Position numbers and translations under genes: made by a program. A DNA stretch of 64,000 bases from an uncultured Lachnospiraceae bacterium (GTDB lineage Bacteria; Bacillota; Clostridia; Lachnospirales; Lachnospiraceae), in the NCBI GenBank assembly GCA_946405625.1, contig CAMJHQ010000014.1, forward strand, positions 1 to 64,000, in the 5' to 3' direction. Numbering within the stretch: position 1 is the first letter of the stretch; each line of letters opens with the position of its first letter. This document shows positions 51,137 through 59,783 of this stretch, one piece after another. Under the pieces are notes generated by a model, which had not been told where the DNA came from, searched no databases, and was given only the letters and a program-made list of their open reading frames with translations.

Positions 51137-51868
51137 TTAGTTGATATCTTCCTTTCTGAAGATTCCTATAGCTGCTATGGTTAATATGATTGTCATAACG
51201 ATAAGTATAGCATAAGCTGTCACATTTTGCGTAGGATCCGGACTGATCACAGTTACGTCAGTCATAAGATTTATATATGATGAATAATGCGCTAATTTTT
51301 CGTTATGTGTCATTGCTCCGATAAACATAGATCCCACATCGGATATGATCGGCATAAATGATGCGATCATTATAACACCTGATGATTTTTTAATGAATGT
51401 ATAAAGGAACAATATTAAAGCTGTAAAATTAAATATAATAACTAAATATCCAAGCAGGCTGAATCCTACGCTTTTTATATCAAAGAGTCCGACACCGTTT
51501 CCGATAAGCGTTCCCATTACGAATCCGGCAAACTGCATTATTACTGTAAATATATATGTGGATATTCCGGCTACCAAGATAGTACCGAGACAATATTTTG
51601 TTCTGTCCACACCTTTTCCGAGCATCTGCTTAACACTTGAGGTTGTCATATCAGCGGATATTATATTATTTATAAATACTGTAATAAACAGATAAATGTA
51701 TGTTTCAGATAGTGCCTTGAACATATCTGCACCTGTTACAGGTTCATAACTAAACCCCATCGCCATCAGTACTATAAAAACCGCAAAACAGATACTTGAT
51801 ATTCCCGTAATTTTGGTTGAATGAAGTTTTCTTGTTTTAAAAAACTGACTTGATATTACATTACTCAT
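51137..51868 (-). CDS. ABC transporter permease (BcrB/ABC-2-like)
   Basis: 243 residues with six predicted membrane helices and no large outside domain, the size of ABC-2 permeases that pair with BcrA/LanF-type ATPases. It overlaps the ATPase gene by 8 bp and has GGAGGTAATAG before its ATG. Probably exports or shields against a peptide antibiotic or lipid; substrate unknown. Confidence 0.8.
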   Translation of the reverse strand: MSNVISSQFFKTRKLHSTKITGISSICFAVFIVLMAMGFSYEPVTGADMFKALSETYIYLFITVFINNIISADMTTSSVKQMLGKGVDRTKYCLGTILVAGISTYIFTVIMQFAGFVMGTLIGNGVGLFDIKSVGFSLLGYLVIIFNFTALILFLYTFIKKSSGVIMIASFMPIISDVGSMFIGAMTHNEKLAHYSSYINLMTDVTVISPDPTQNVTAYAILIVMTIILTIAAIGIFRKEDIN

Positions 51869-52772
51869 GACTATTACCTCCCATACGCTCCATAAAGTAT
51901 TCTTCGAGATCCTGACCGCTTACACCAATAGCCTCCACATCTACGCCTGCTTCTACAAGCATCTTGTTGACCAGGCTGACCTCATCCAGATGGTCAAAGA
52001 TATAAATAGTCATATCATCCACAACCTTATAATCAGTACAGGACAGATTATTCTCAAGCACATAAGCCGCACTCTTAACATCATAGGTCTTAAGAGTAAT
52101 GTTCTTCTTGCATCTCTCGAAAAGCTCTTCTTCAGTGAACTCTTCAAGCAGATTACCGTTGTCAATTATTCCGTATCTCGTGGAAAGCTTTGAAAGCTCT
52201 CCTAAAATGTGTGAAGAGATAAGGATTGTCATATTCTTTTCTCTGTTTAACTTGGTAAGAAGATTTCTCACCTCTACGATACCTTCCGGATCGAGACCGT
52301 TAACCGGTTCATCAAGTAGAAGGAAATCAGGATAACCGAGAAGTGCTATTCCGATAGCAAGCCTCTGCTTCATACCCATTGAATACTTCTTGGTAACCTT
52401 GCTGTTTCCCTTGAGTCCTATCATATCAAGTATTTCATCTATATTTCTGTTATCGGTAATTCCGACAAGCTTGTTATAAAACTTCAGATGATCTGCAGCA
52501 TTCATGTCCGGATAAAGTGCCGGCTGCTCTATGAGACATCCTACACGGTTAAGGACATTCTTAGTTCCGTCATTTCCGAAAAGCTTTATCTCACCCTTTG
52601 TCTGACAAGCAAGACCTCCTACCATTTTCATGATAGTTGTTTTACCTGCTCCATTCTTTCCGATAAGACCGTATATATCACCTTCATATATGGTCATATT
52701 CACATCATCAACAACCGATTTACGTCCGTAGTTTTTTGTAAGTCCGTATGTTTCAAGTACCGTTGTTCCCAT
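51861..52772 (-). CDS. ABC transporter ATP-binding protein (BcrA type)
   Basis: 303 residues from the ATG at 52772 behind AAAGGAGCAG. Walker A GKNGAGKTTIMK, Q-loop Cys-Leu-Ile-Glu-Gln, signature S-M-G-M-K-Q-R-L, Walker B FLLLDEPVNGLDPEG, H-loop ISSHILGEL. The C-terminal ~85 residues are the extension usual in bacitracin or lantibiotic immunity ATPases. It powers the permease encoded next. Confidence 0.9.
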   Translation of the reverse strand: MGTTVLETYGLTKNYGRKSVVDDVNMTIYEGDIYGLIGKNGAGKTTIMKMVGGLACQTKGEIKLFGNDGTKNVLNRVGCLIEQPALYPDMNAADHLKFYNKLVGITDNRNIDEILDMIGLKGNSKVTKKYSMGMKQRLAIGIALLGYPDFLLLDEPVNGLDPEGIVEVRNLLTKLNREKNMTILISSHILGELSKLSTRYGIIDNGNLLEEFTEEELFERCKKNITLKTYDVKSAAYVLENNLSCTDYKVVDDMTIYIFDHLDEVSLVNKMLVEAGVDVEAIGVSGQDLEEYFMERMGGNSHE

Positions 52773-52798
52773 CAATCTGCTCCTTTCTGCAAGCATTA

Positions 52799-52818
52799 AT
52801 TATCTTATGTAAGATAAT
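52799..52818. promoter_or_regulatory. 9-bp inverted repeat before the ABC genes
   Basis: ATTATCTTA-TG-TAAGATAAT, a perfect palindrome about 27 bp upstream of the ATPase start codon. It may be an operator or simply part of the leader. Confidence 0.45.
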
Positions 52819-52843
52819 CTAACAGAGAAGTTTCAGATTATCC

Positions 52844-52870
52844 TTTAAAAAGTTTAAAGAAAGTTTAAAG
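52844..52870 (-). promoter_or_regulatory. Direct repeats, candidate response-regulator site
   Basis: AAGTTTAAAG occurs at 52850-52859 and 52861-52870, spaced 11 bp (one helical turn), with another TTTAAA at 52844. On the minus strand a -10-like GATAAT follows. Spacing fits OmpR-type regulator dimers activating the ABC genes. Confidence 0.5.
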
Positions 52871-52873
52871 TTT

Positions 52874-53557
52874 TTACTCGGACATTTTAAAGCCGATTCC
52901 CCACACCGTCTTTATATACTCTTTCTCGTTTCCGAGAGCCTCAAGCTTTTTCCTTATATTGCTGACATGCACATTTACCGTATTATCCTCGGGGATATAG
53001 GCTTCTCCCCATACCGATTCATAAATGTTATCCTTTGTGAAGACCTTCTTCGGATTCCTTACCATCAGCTCGAGTATTTCAAACTCCTTACGAGTAAGAT
53101 CGAGCGGTTTTCCTCCGACTGAAGCAGAATGATTTTCAATATCTATTTCTATATCCTTAAATGTTATCTTGTCTGAGCCTTTTGGTATATCCCTTTTTCC
53201 TATACGCCTTAATATCGCTTCTATACGGACAAGAAGGTCGCTGTTTTCAAAAGGCTTTACTATATAATCATCGGCGCCTTCCCTCATCATTCCTACTCTT
53301 GTATCAAGTGCATCCAGCGCAGATACGCAGAGTATTCCCGCATCGGTCCTACCCTTCAGCTTCTTCAAAACCTCATCCCCCTGCATTCCCGGAAGCATGA
53401 TATCGAGAATTATCAGATCAAATTCCTCTCTCTCGACGAGAAGCATTGCTTCCGTACCCGAATAAGCAGATACAGTCTCATATCCGCTCTTCGTGAGGAG
53501 CTCCGTCTCCATTTCCTGAATCTCTACATTATCTTCAACTATAAGAATCCTGTTCAT
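52874..53557 (-). CDS. OmpR-family response regulator
   Basis: 227 residues. Receiver domain with acidic D-N pair, phospho-Asp in L-I-I-L-D-I-M-L-P-G, Thr/Ser switch region and K-P-F. Winged-helix DNA-binding C terminus (TRKEFEILELMVRNPKKVFT; NTVNVHVSNIRKKLE). First gene of the operon with the ABC transporter and kinase. Start behind AAAGGACTGA. Likely partner of the kinase at 50238-51134. Confidence 0.93.
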   Translation of the reverse strand: MNRILIVEDNVEIQEMETELLTKSGYETVSAYSGTEAMLLVEREEFDLIILDIMLPGMQGDEVLKKLKGRTDAGILCVSALDALDTRVGMMREGADDYIVKPFENSDLLVRIEAILRRIGKRDIPKGSDKITFKDIEIDIENHSASVGGKPLDLTRKEFEILELMVRNPKKVFTKDNIYESVWGEAYIPEDNTVNVHVSNIRKKLEALGNEKEYIKTVWGIGFKMSE

Positions 53558-53589
53558 AGTATCAGTCCTTTAAAAACTATTTCAAAAAA

Positions 53590-53631
53590 ATCAAAACATA
53601 ATTATCAAAACAGAAATATCAAAACATAATT
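53590..53631. repeat. Three 14-bp tandem repeats upstream of the response regulator gene
   Basis: ATCAAAACATAATT, ATCAAAACAGAAAT, ATCAAAACATAATT at 53590, 53604 and 53618, 33 to 74 bp upstream of the start codon, where regulator binding or promoter elements would lie. Confidence 0.85.
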
Positions 53632-53795
53632 ATATAATATAACAGGAATAAATTATAAATATAATTCAAGTCTCGATCAGATCCGCTTAACTTTAACATT
53701 ATATCACAGCTTATCAATTAATTCTTCAAATGAGTATTTTCTTAATGAAATATATACGATATAATTATTTCTATAAATTATTTAGGGGATTTTTT

Positions 53796-54887
53796 ATGTG
53801 GATTGCGATTCTGATAATTTCATTACTCGCCCTGATCCTGGGAATCATTTATATGATGTTTAAGATCAGGCATATACCGTTTATTCTCAAGCTTTCAAAA
53901 GATAAAAGAGGTCTGAGCTTCTTTATTTCGCTGCTTATTATAATTATTTTCCTGGTAATAATGAGTTTCATAACCACCGTGATCAATTCGGTAGTCATTT
54001 TCCTGCATCTGATTCTTTTTACTTTGATTTTTTCCCTGTTAGTCCGAATATTGAAAAGAGTCTTTAAGCTGAATTATCCGGCATATTCAGCATTATATCT
54101 GGCAGTACTCTTCAGCATTGCTTATCTTTCAACTGCTTTTTATCTTTGTAAAAATGTATGGCCGGAATATTACAAGCTCACTACCGAAAAAGAAACAGGA
54201 TCGATCAGAATTGCTCTTTTAGCCGATTCTCATCTTGGTACAACCTTTAATGGTGAAGGCTTTGCAAAGCTGCTCGTTAAAATCGAATCAGAATCTCCGG
54301 ACCTGCTTGTTATTCCGGGAGATTTCGTTGATGATTCAACTACCCGTGAAGATATGGTAACGGCATGCAGTGCTCTCGGCAGCTTTAAATGTAAGTATGG
54401 AGTATACTTTGCATACGGAAATCACGATAGAGGCTATAGCAGAAACGAATCCTCAGATTTCAGAGAAGCTGACCTTATCTCGGAACTCGAAAAAAACGGA
54501 GTTACAGTCCTGAAGGATGATCATGTACTTCTTGATAACAGATTCTATGTTGTTGGAAGAGAAGACGCATCTTACGAAAGAGCCGACATAGATACACTTC
54601 TTTCCGGACTTGATACCGATAAATATATAATTGTACTCGATCATCAGCCTAACGATTATGAAAACGAAGCCGATTCATCTGCAGACCTTGTACTATCCGG
54701 TCACACGCACGGCGGTCAGCTTTTCCCTATCACATATCTCGGCGAATTAATGGGTGCAAATGACAACACTTATGGATATAAGCAGATCAATAAGACAGAT
54801 TTCATCGTAACCTCAGGCATCTCCGACTGGGCTATAATCTTTAAAACAGGCACAAAATCGGAGTATGTAATAATCAATATCGAATGA
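53796..54887 (+). CDS. Membrane metallophosphoesterase (YkuE/YaeI type)
   Basis: About 363 residues from the ATG at 53796, behind AGGGGATTTTTT; an upstream in-frame ATG at 53730 lacks a good site. Four hydrophobic helices fill the first ~140 residues. The phosphoesterase domain then shows L-A-D-S-H-L-G, I-P-G-D-F-V-D-D, Y-G-N-H-D-R-G, L-D-H-Q-P and L-S-G-H-T-H-G-G-Q-L, the full set of two-metal ligands. It is likely to act on a lipid or other phosphoester at the membrane. Single plus-strand gene with its own strong terminator. Confidence 0.88.
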   Translation: MWIAILIISLLALILGIIYMMFKIRHIPFILKLSKDKRGLSFFISLLIIIIFLVIMSFITTVINSVVIFLHLILFTLIFSLLVRILKRVFKLNYPAYSALYLAVLFSIAYLSTAFYLCKNVWPEYYKLTTEKETGSIRIALLADSHLGTTFNGEGFAKLLVKIESESPDLLVIPGDFVDDSTTREDMVTACSALGSFKCKYGVYFAYGNHDRGYSRNESSDFREADLISELEKNGVTVLKDDHVLLDNRFYVVGREDASYERADIDTLLSGLDTDKYIIVLDHQPNDYENEADSSADLVLSGHTHGGQLFPITYLGELMGANDNTYGYKQINKTDFIVTSGISDWAIIFKTGTKSEYVIINIE

Positions 54888-54912
54888 TTGATCGATACTA
54901 TTCACAGTTACA

Positions 54913-54962
54913 AATAGCCATATGCAGTCTGCTTACTCGTAAGCAGACTGCATATGGCTATT
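54913..54962. terminator. Perfect 23-bp hairpin between convergent genes
   Basis: Arms of 23 bp (AATAGCCATATGCAGTCTGC...) around a CTCG loop, 26 bp past the phosphoesterase stop. Very stable but with only a short T-run; it may act as a terminator in both directions. Confidence 0.7.
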
Positions 54963-55001
54963 ATAAACTCAGTATCAGCTACTTCAACTCATTAATAATG
55001 T

Positions 55002-55082
55002 CAGACCCTCCGGTAAATTATAATAGATTTTGCCGGAGGGTTAGTCACGTTTGAAAATCTATAAAACAAGCCGGAGGGTCTG
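55002..55082. repeat. One inverted-repeat arm with two competing partners
   Basis: CAGACCCTCCGG (from 55002) can pair with CCGGAGGGT at 55033-55041 or with CCGGAGGGTCTG at 55071-55082. The second match is longer. It lies between convergent genes. Confidence 0.6.
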
Positions 55083-55134
55083 TGGTAAATAACAATATGA
55101 CATTTACGGTTGCTATTAATAGTAAATGTATATA

Positions 55135-56007
55135 TTATCCTCTTCCGTACACCTCTATCTGGGTAAGTGCAGGAAAAGGAGAAGGATCATCTGCTTTTAT
55201 CAGCTTACTGAGTGTCAGCCAGCTGATCTTCTTTTTATCTATTTCTATAATATGCGGTTTAATACTCTTTTCAAGCTTCTGAACCAGTTCGGTTCCGTCT
55301 GAAAAACTGATAGTCACTTCCTTCCACCAGCTGTCATGAGGAAAATCCGCTCTTGTATATAAAACAATCTTATCTATCTCAACGTCTCTTCCGAAATCAA
55401 GTTTCATCTCGGCATCCGGATTACGATTGATCCCCCAGGATTCATACGGCCACTCACCATGCGATAGATTTGCCGTAACTCCGTCTATTGCATTTCTTGC
55501 GGCAAATACGGATTCGCCTCGAGTCTCTACATTTGCGGTCGCATGCGGATAGCAATTTGTATCTCCGTGCTGATCGCACACATTCAGAGAAAGATTCCGA
55601 TATGCTTCTATCTCATCTTCCCTTGCAATCCTGGCATAGAGATAATGCCTGTTTCCCGTAAAAACTTTAGGAGAATAACAGATACGCTTCTCTCCGAACG
55701 GAACATAGAAAGATACATTATCGGTTATATAACAAAATGCAGCTCCGAGAGCATCATCCACTTGAAGAAATACGTGAATATTCTTTCTTGATGTCTCAAG
55801 CACTATTCTGTCACCCTCTTTATATTCCGCGGTGCAGACCAGATCAACCGAGTCCTCTCCGTGACTCACACATATTGTTTTATCATTTTTATCAAGAACC
55901 TTTAATGTAAGCATATCCATATCATTATCTCGCTTTCTTTTATTCATCTGATCAATCTTCCGATACTCAGAAACAACCCTCACATATTTCAGATTTATCT
56001 CCGTCAC
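55135..56007 (-). CDS. F5/8 type C-like (DUF7402-type) carbohydrate-binding protein
   Basis: 290 residues as an open frame, but the first ~30 lie in a tandem-duplicated spacer; the Met at 55914 (MLTLKVLDKNDK) is a likelier start although its ribosome binding site is weak. The C-terminal ~140 residues have Y-P-H-A-T-A-N-V-E-T-R, AARNAIDGVTANLSHGEWPY, S-W-G-I-N-R-N-P-D-A and DFGRDVEIDKIVLYTRADFP, a galactose-binding/discoidin-like jelly roll. I recall this family from plant-polysaccharide loci. No signal peptide. Last gene of the uronide operon; role there unknown. Confidence 0.7.
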   Translation of the reverse strand: MTEINLKYVRVVSEYRKIDQMNKRKRDNDMDMLTLKVLDKNDKTICVSHGEDSVDLVCTAEYKEGDRIVLETSRKNIHVFLQVDDALGAAFCYITDNVSFYVPFGEKRICYSPKVFTGNRHYLYARIAREDEIEAYRNLSLNVCDQHGDTNCYPHATANVETRGESVFAARNAIDGVTANLSHGEWPYESWGINRNPDAEMKLDFGRDVEIDKIVLYTRADFPHDSWWKEVTISFSDGTELVQKLEKSIKPHIIEIDKKKISWLTLSKLIKADDPSPFPALTQIEVYGRG

Positions 56008-56064
56008 ATCAGATCAATCTTCTCATATTTCATATTTATCACAGTCACATTAGATCAGTCTTCC
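55983..56064. repeat. 41-bp tandem duplication spanning the DUF624 stop codon
   Basis: Units 55983-56023 and 56024-56064 match at most positions (CATATTTC...GATCARTCTTC). The right unit includes the last codons and stop of the DUF624 gene. A shorter third piece appears near 55953-55970. Confidence 0.9.
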
Positions 56065-56723
56065 GAAGTCACCTCAGCTTCAATGTCATCCTCTTCATCC
56101 TTCAGATTCCATCCGTACTTTGGAAATACGAATTTCGTGAGAATTATACTGTTAACATATGCAGCAACTCCCGGAGTTATAAGGAGGATCGGCCAGAATA
56201 CAAAAATCGAAACCGCGATCATACATGCCAGAATAACTGTCATAAAAAGCGCCCACGAAAAATGCTTTATGCATACCATAAAAGTCATCATAAAAAGATT
56301 AGGTATTCCGGTAGATAATCTTCCGTTAAGAGCAAAAATAACTGTAAAGATAAGAAGATATAAAAATGCAAATATTATAAGTGCCCATAACAGTGTAAGT
56401 GCAACCTCAGAACCAACCTTCTGATATTGTATTATCGAAAATGACAGCATACCTCCGATAAGCCCAAGAATGATCCATATCACTGTCGACTGCTTAAAGC
56501 TCTCCTTAAAGCCCTTCAAAAAAGTCTTGAAGAGATATCCTTCTCTGTTTTCGGCCAGCTTAAGTGTCGTATAATAGAGCGCACTTGTAGATGCTCCGAT
56601 AGTAATTACAGGAAGACTGAATAAGAACCAGAAGAATGACAGGATCATTGCATCTGCAACCTTACCCATAAATACCCATATAGGATTATCATATGCAAAC
56701 AGTTTCGACATATTATTCATCAC
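56055..56723 (-). CDS. DUF624 (YesL-like) membrane protein
   Basis: About 222 residues, with GTG, ATG or a later ATG as possible starts near 56723. Five to six membrane helices; start region IWVFMGKVADAMILSFFWFL and the segment TTLKLAENREGYLFKTFLKGF are typical of DUF624. YesL-type proteins accompany CUT1 sugar transporters and YesMN sensors in Firmicutes; biochemical role unknown. Between DUF2264 and the F5/8-like gene. Confidence 0.88.
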   Translation of the reverse strand: MMNNMSKLFAYDNPIWVFMGKVADAMILSFFWFLFSLPVITIGASTSALYYTTLKLAENREGYLFKTFLKGFKESFKQSTVIWIILGLIGGMLSFSIIQYQKVGSEVALTLLWALIIFAFLYLLIFTVIFALNGRLSTGIPNLFMMTFMVCIKHFSWALFMTVILACMIAVSIFVFWPILLITPGVAAYVNSIILTKFVFPKYGWNLKDEEDDIEAEVTSED

Positions 56724-56729
56724 CCCATA

Positions 56730-58448
56730 TTATGAAATGCATTCAGCGGTAACAATCGTATTTAAAACATTTATGCCCTTCTTAATCTCGTAACGTACTG
56801 CCGGTATCCGGGTCATCGGATACAGAAGATTTGTATTCGGGTCAGCATTTATAACTACTCCCTCTCCCGTTTCGTCAGCAGACTTAACTTCACAATAAGA
56901 GAAACTGTTCTCTACCTTTGCGGAATGCTTCTCTTCTGTCAGTTTTTCACCGTCAGTATCTATTTCCACGGAAAATCCGCAATCATATGCTATACAATCC
57001 CTGTCGCTGGTAACAGTATGTTCTCTTACATGTCCCGTCTCAGTAGGGATAATCCTTGTTCTTACGGTTATACCTTCATAACACTCCCATGTAGAATCTA
57101 CTTCTTTTTCATTCACGGTAAACTCTTTACATATTCTTCTGGTATAAACATATCCGTTTATGTAAAATGCAAGCATCGAATCAGGTGCAGCTTCATGTAT
57201 CTCACATGTAGACTTTGCAACACTGAAAGCGAAATATGTATCATATGCAAATTTACCGTATTTTGCAGGAGTCTGACCGTGGCCCGCCGGGCTGTATTTT
57301 CCGGGAACAAATGCCGTTACATGATCCGGATATCTGTGAATCAGCATATCCGCCTTCATCAGTGCCTTCTGCTTATCAAGTTCAGGAAGTGGTTCCGCAT
57401 CGGTACTCCAGAAAGGATGATCATCCGGAAGCATAAGTATTGCGAAGGTCTTCATAGCCCAATAAGGTGAGCCCGGACCGTTATAACGTTCTCCCATTAC
57501 AAGGTTCGGATAACCGTATCCTATAGTTAGTATATCGTCTCTATCAAAAATTGGTTTCTTAAACCAGTCACATATATGCCTTACTATAAGCCCCTTCATA
57601 ACTCCTATCGGGAAAGGTTCTATTCCTGCCATAAGACAGGCAGAGAAGAAACTTACCTGGGAAAATCTATAGGTCAGCGATCTTCCATACGGAAGAGACG
57701 CTCCGTTTTCATCAAACCAATATATAAATTCCTTGGCAAAGAGCATGGCTCTTTCTTTATAGATCCTGCATCTCTCCGGGTCTTCGTCTTCCATTACCTT
57801 TGCATAAAAAAGGCTATAGAAATGTATGGCAAAGGATATATAATAATCCTTCTGTCCTGAATCTCCGTCCTGATACCATCCGTCGCCCAGATAGAAGGAA
57901 TCAGCACCGTCCAGATATTTCTTTAGTTTTTCCTCATCATATCTGCATCCAAGTTTCTTAAGTGCAATATTTACAAGAACCGCAAACATTACCCAGTTGC
58001 ATACCGGAAGCTCATATTTATTTATCTCATATAACCATTCGGCCAGGTTATCTTTTTCCTTATCGGAAAGCGGATTCCACAGAATTTCCGGAGCAAGTAT
58101 AAGTCCATATGCCATAGCCGCCATTTCGACAAATCTCTGATCAAATGCATGGCACTCACCCCAGTACTCTTTCGAATCCGGATCAGTTCCAGCTATAAAT
58201 CCTTTATTATAATATTCTTCAAAGACCTCATGCCTGCCTCCGCCTGCCCAGAACGGAACCAGCGCCCATAAAGGTCTTGAGAATGCTTCAAATCTGATAA
58301 CATTCTCAGGGTATGTCGTTGCAGTCACCCCAAGATCTATCCCGGCTTTTTCTTCGGTAAAATGATCTATAAGAGGCTCAAGAACCGAAAGCATAAGCTT
58401 TCTGAAATCTTCTTTACTGCTTAAACAATCCTTCCAATCTGTCTTCAT
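56730..58448 (-). CDS. DUF2264 domain protein
   Basis: 572 residues. The N-terminal ~360 residues form an alpha/alpha-barrel-like part (FSRPLWALVPFWAGGGRHE, YGLILAPEILWNPL, GDGWYQDGDSGQKDYYISFA) and the rest is beta-rich (VTAFVPGKYSPAGHGQTPAKY). This is the DUF2264 family, found beside GH88/GH105 hydrolases in pectin and glycosaminoglycan loci and possibly a lyase or hydrolase. No signal peptide. Start behind AGGAAAGG. Confidence 0.88.
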   Translation of the reverse strand: MKTDWKDCLSSKEDFRKLMLSVLEPLIDHFTEEKAGIDLGVTATTYPENVIRFEAFSRPLWALVPFWAGGGRHEVFEEYYNKGFIAGTDPDSKEYWGECHAFDQRFVEMAAMAYGLILAPEILWNPLSDKEKDNLAEWLYEINKYELPVCNWVMFAVLVNIALKKLGCRYDEEKLKKYLDGADSFYLGDGWYQDGDSGQKDYYISFAIHFYSLFYAKVMEDEDPERCRIYKERAMLFAKEFIYWFDENGASLPYGRSLTYRFSQVSFFSACLMAGIEPFPIGVMKGLIVRHICDWFKKPIFDRDDILTIGYGYPNLVMGERYNGPGSPYWAMKTFAILMLPDDHPFWSTDAEPLPELDKQKALMKADMLIHRYPDHVTAFVPGKYSPAGHGQTPAKYGKFAYDTYFAFSVAKSTCEIHEAAPDSMLAFYINGYVYTRRICKEFTVNEKEVDSTWECYEGITVRTRIIPTETGHVREHTVTSDRDCIAYDCGFSVEIDTDGEKLTEEKHSAKVENSFSYCEVKSADETGEGVVINADPNTNLLYPMTRIPAVRYEIKKGINVLNTIVTAECIS

Positions 58449-58546
58449 ATCTTGCCTTTCCTATTTTCACCGGTATCTACGGTCAGTCCGCATTTTCCTA
58501 TGATATTCTCTTATATTATTCTTCTTTCGGGACGATCCTCGGATAT

Positions 58547-59725
58547 TTACCAGTAAAGTTCCCAGTTCTTATATAGTCGCATGAGCGCTTCCATGTAGAA
58601 ATAGTCTCCCCAGGAGTTACACTCATCCACTCCGTAATGATTACAGGTATTATACGGTGAATGGTTAGAATATGTACTGTGAAGTACAAGTCCGTTGGAT
58701 TTATTCATATCCCTGACCGCATAATTATCATATAACGACTTCATGATCTGCATAGCATATTTTCTATATACTCCGCCTTCTTCTTCCGTCATATTTTTGA
58801 TCATTTCAAGCATACCGCATGCCGCTATCGAACCTGAAGACGAATCTCTCGGCTGATCATCACCGTCCGTAAACTCCAGATCCCAGAAAGGAACCATATC
58901 CTTCGGCAGATGCTTCATAAAGTATTCGGTTACGCCTTTAAAAATATCTATATATTCTTTTCTTTTCGTATATTTATAGGCAAGAGCCATACCATATATT
59001 CCCCATGCCTGTCCTCTTGCCCAGGCTGAGCCGTCTCTATAGCCCTGACATGTGGCACCGTGATCAGGTTCACCTGTCTTCATATCAAAGAAAAATGTAT
59101 GCCACGTTGAGAAATCGTCTCTTATAACATTTTTGACCGCTGTATGGATATGCTTTTCGGCAATCTCCTTATACTTCACATCTCCTGTCTCTTCCGACGC
59201 CCAGTATAAAAGCGGAAGATTTAGAAGGCAGTCTATTATAAGTCTGTAATTTTCAGGCTCATCCATCGGTCCCCATGCCTGAATGAATTCACCGACCGGA
59301 TGGTATCTTGTAATAAGCTGATCCGCTGCCATTATCGCAGCCCGCTTCGCTTTTTCACTGCCTGTCAGCTTATATGCCGAAACACAGGACGGTGAATATA
59401 AGAATCCCATATCATGGTGGTCAACCTCTATCTTTTTATCTATCCTGTCAAAGAAACTATCGACCTGCACCAATGCAGCATCCTTCAGTTTCTCAGTATA
59501 TTCATCATTATTATCTCTCGCCCATTCATAGGCAAGCCATATTTCTCCGGTCCAGAAACCTGTTGTCCAATAATTATTTTCGATAGGCTGATAAAACCCG
59601 TTTTCACTGTAAGCCTTCTGGAACATATCAGTAAATGTATCAAGATTATTCACAACCTGGTTTTTCGAAAATTCCAAAGCATTTTTTATTTCCTCACGGT
59701 TTATGATCGGCATATTATCGAACAT
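58547..59725 (-). CDS. GH88-family unsaturated glucuronyl hydrolase
   Basis: 392 residues. Alpha/alpha-barrel with the two key Asp: one in D-H-H-D-M-G-F and one in L-I-I-D-C-L-L-N-L-P. W-T-T-G-F-W-T-G-E near the start and R-G-Q-A-W-G-I-Y-G support the family. It hydrates the unsaturated uronic acid left by polysaccharide lyases and so opens the disaccharide. No signal peptide: works on imported unsaturated oligosaccharides. Start behind CGGAGGG, directly after the permease pair. Confidence 0.92.
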   Translation of the reverse strand: MFDNMPIINREEIKNALEFSKNQVVNNLDTFTDMFQKAYSENGFYQPIENNYWTTGFWTGEIWLAYEWARDNNDEYTEKLKDAALVQVDSFFDRIDKKIEVDHHDMGFLYSPSCVSAYKLTGSEKAKRAAIMAADQLITRYHPVGEFIQAWGPMDEPENYRLIIDCLLNLPLLYWASEETGDVKYKEIAEKHIHTAVKNVIRDDFSTWHTFFFDMKTGEPDHGATCQGYRDGSAWARGQAWGIYGMALAYKYTKRKEYIDIFKGVTEYFMKHLPKDMVPFWDLEFTDGDDQPRDSSSGSIAACGMLEMIKNMTEEEGGVYRKYAMQIMKSLYDNYAVRDMNKSNGLVLHSTYSNHSPYNTCNHYGVDECNSWGDYFYMEALMRLYKNWELYW

Positions 59726-59755
59726 ATTTTCCCTCCGAACTTCTTTTATTGAAGA

Positions 59756-59778
59756 AGGGGCTGCATCAAACAGCCCCT
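59756..59778 (-). terminator. Hairpin between permease and GH88 genes
   Basis: AGGGGCTG/CAGCCCCT stem with a 7-base loop, weak T-run after it on the minus strand. It may trim the transcript between transport and enzyme genes. Confidence 0.5.
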
Positions 59779-59783
59779 ATTCA

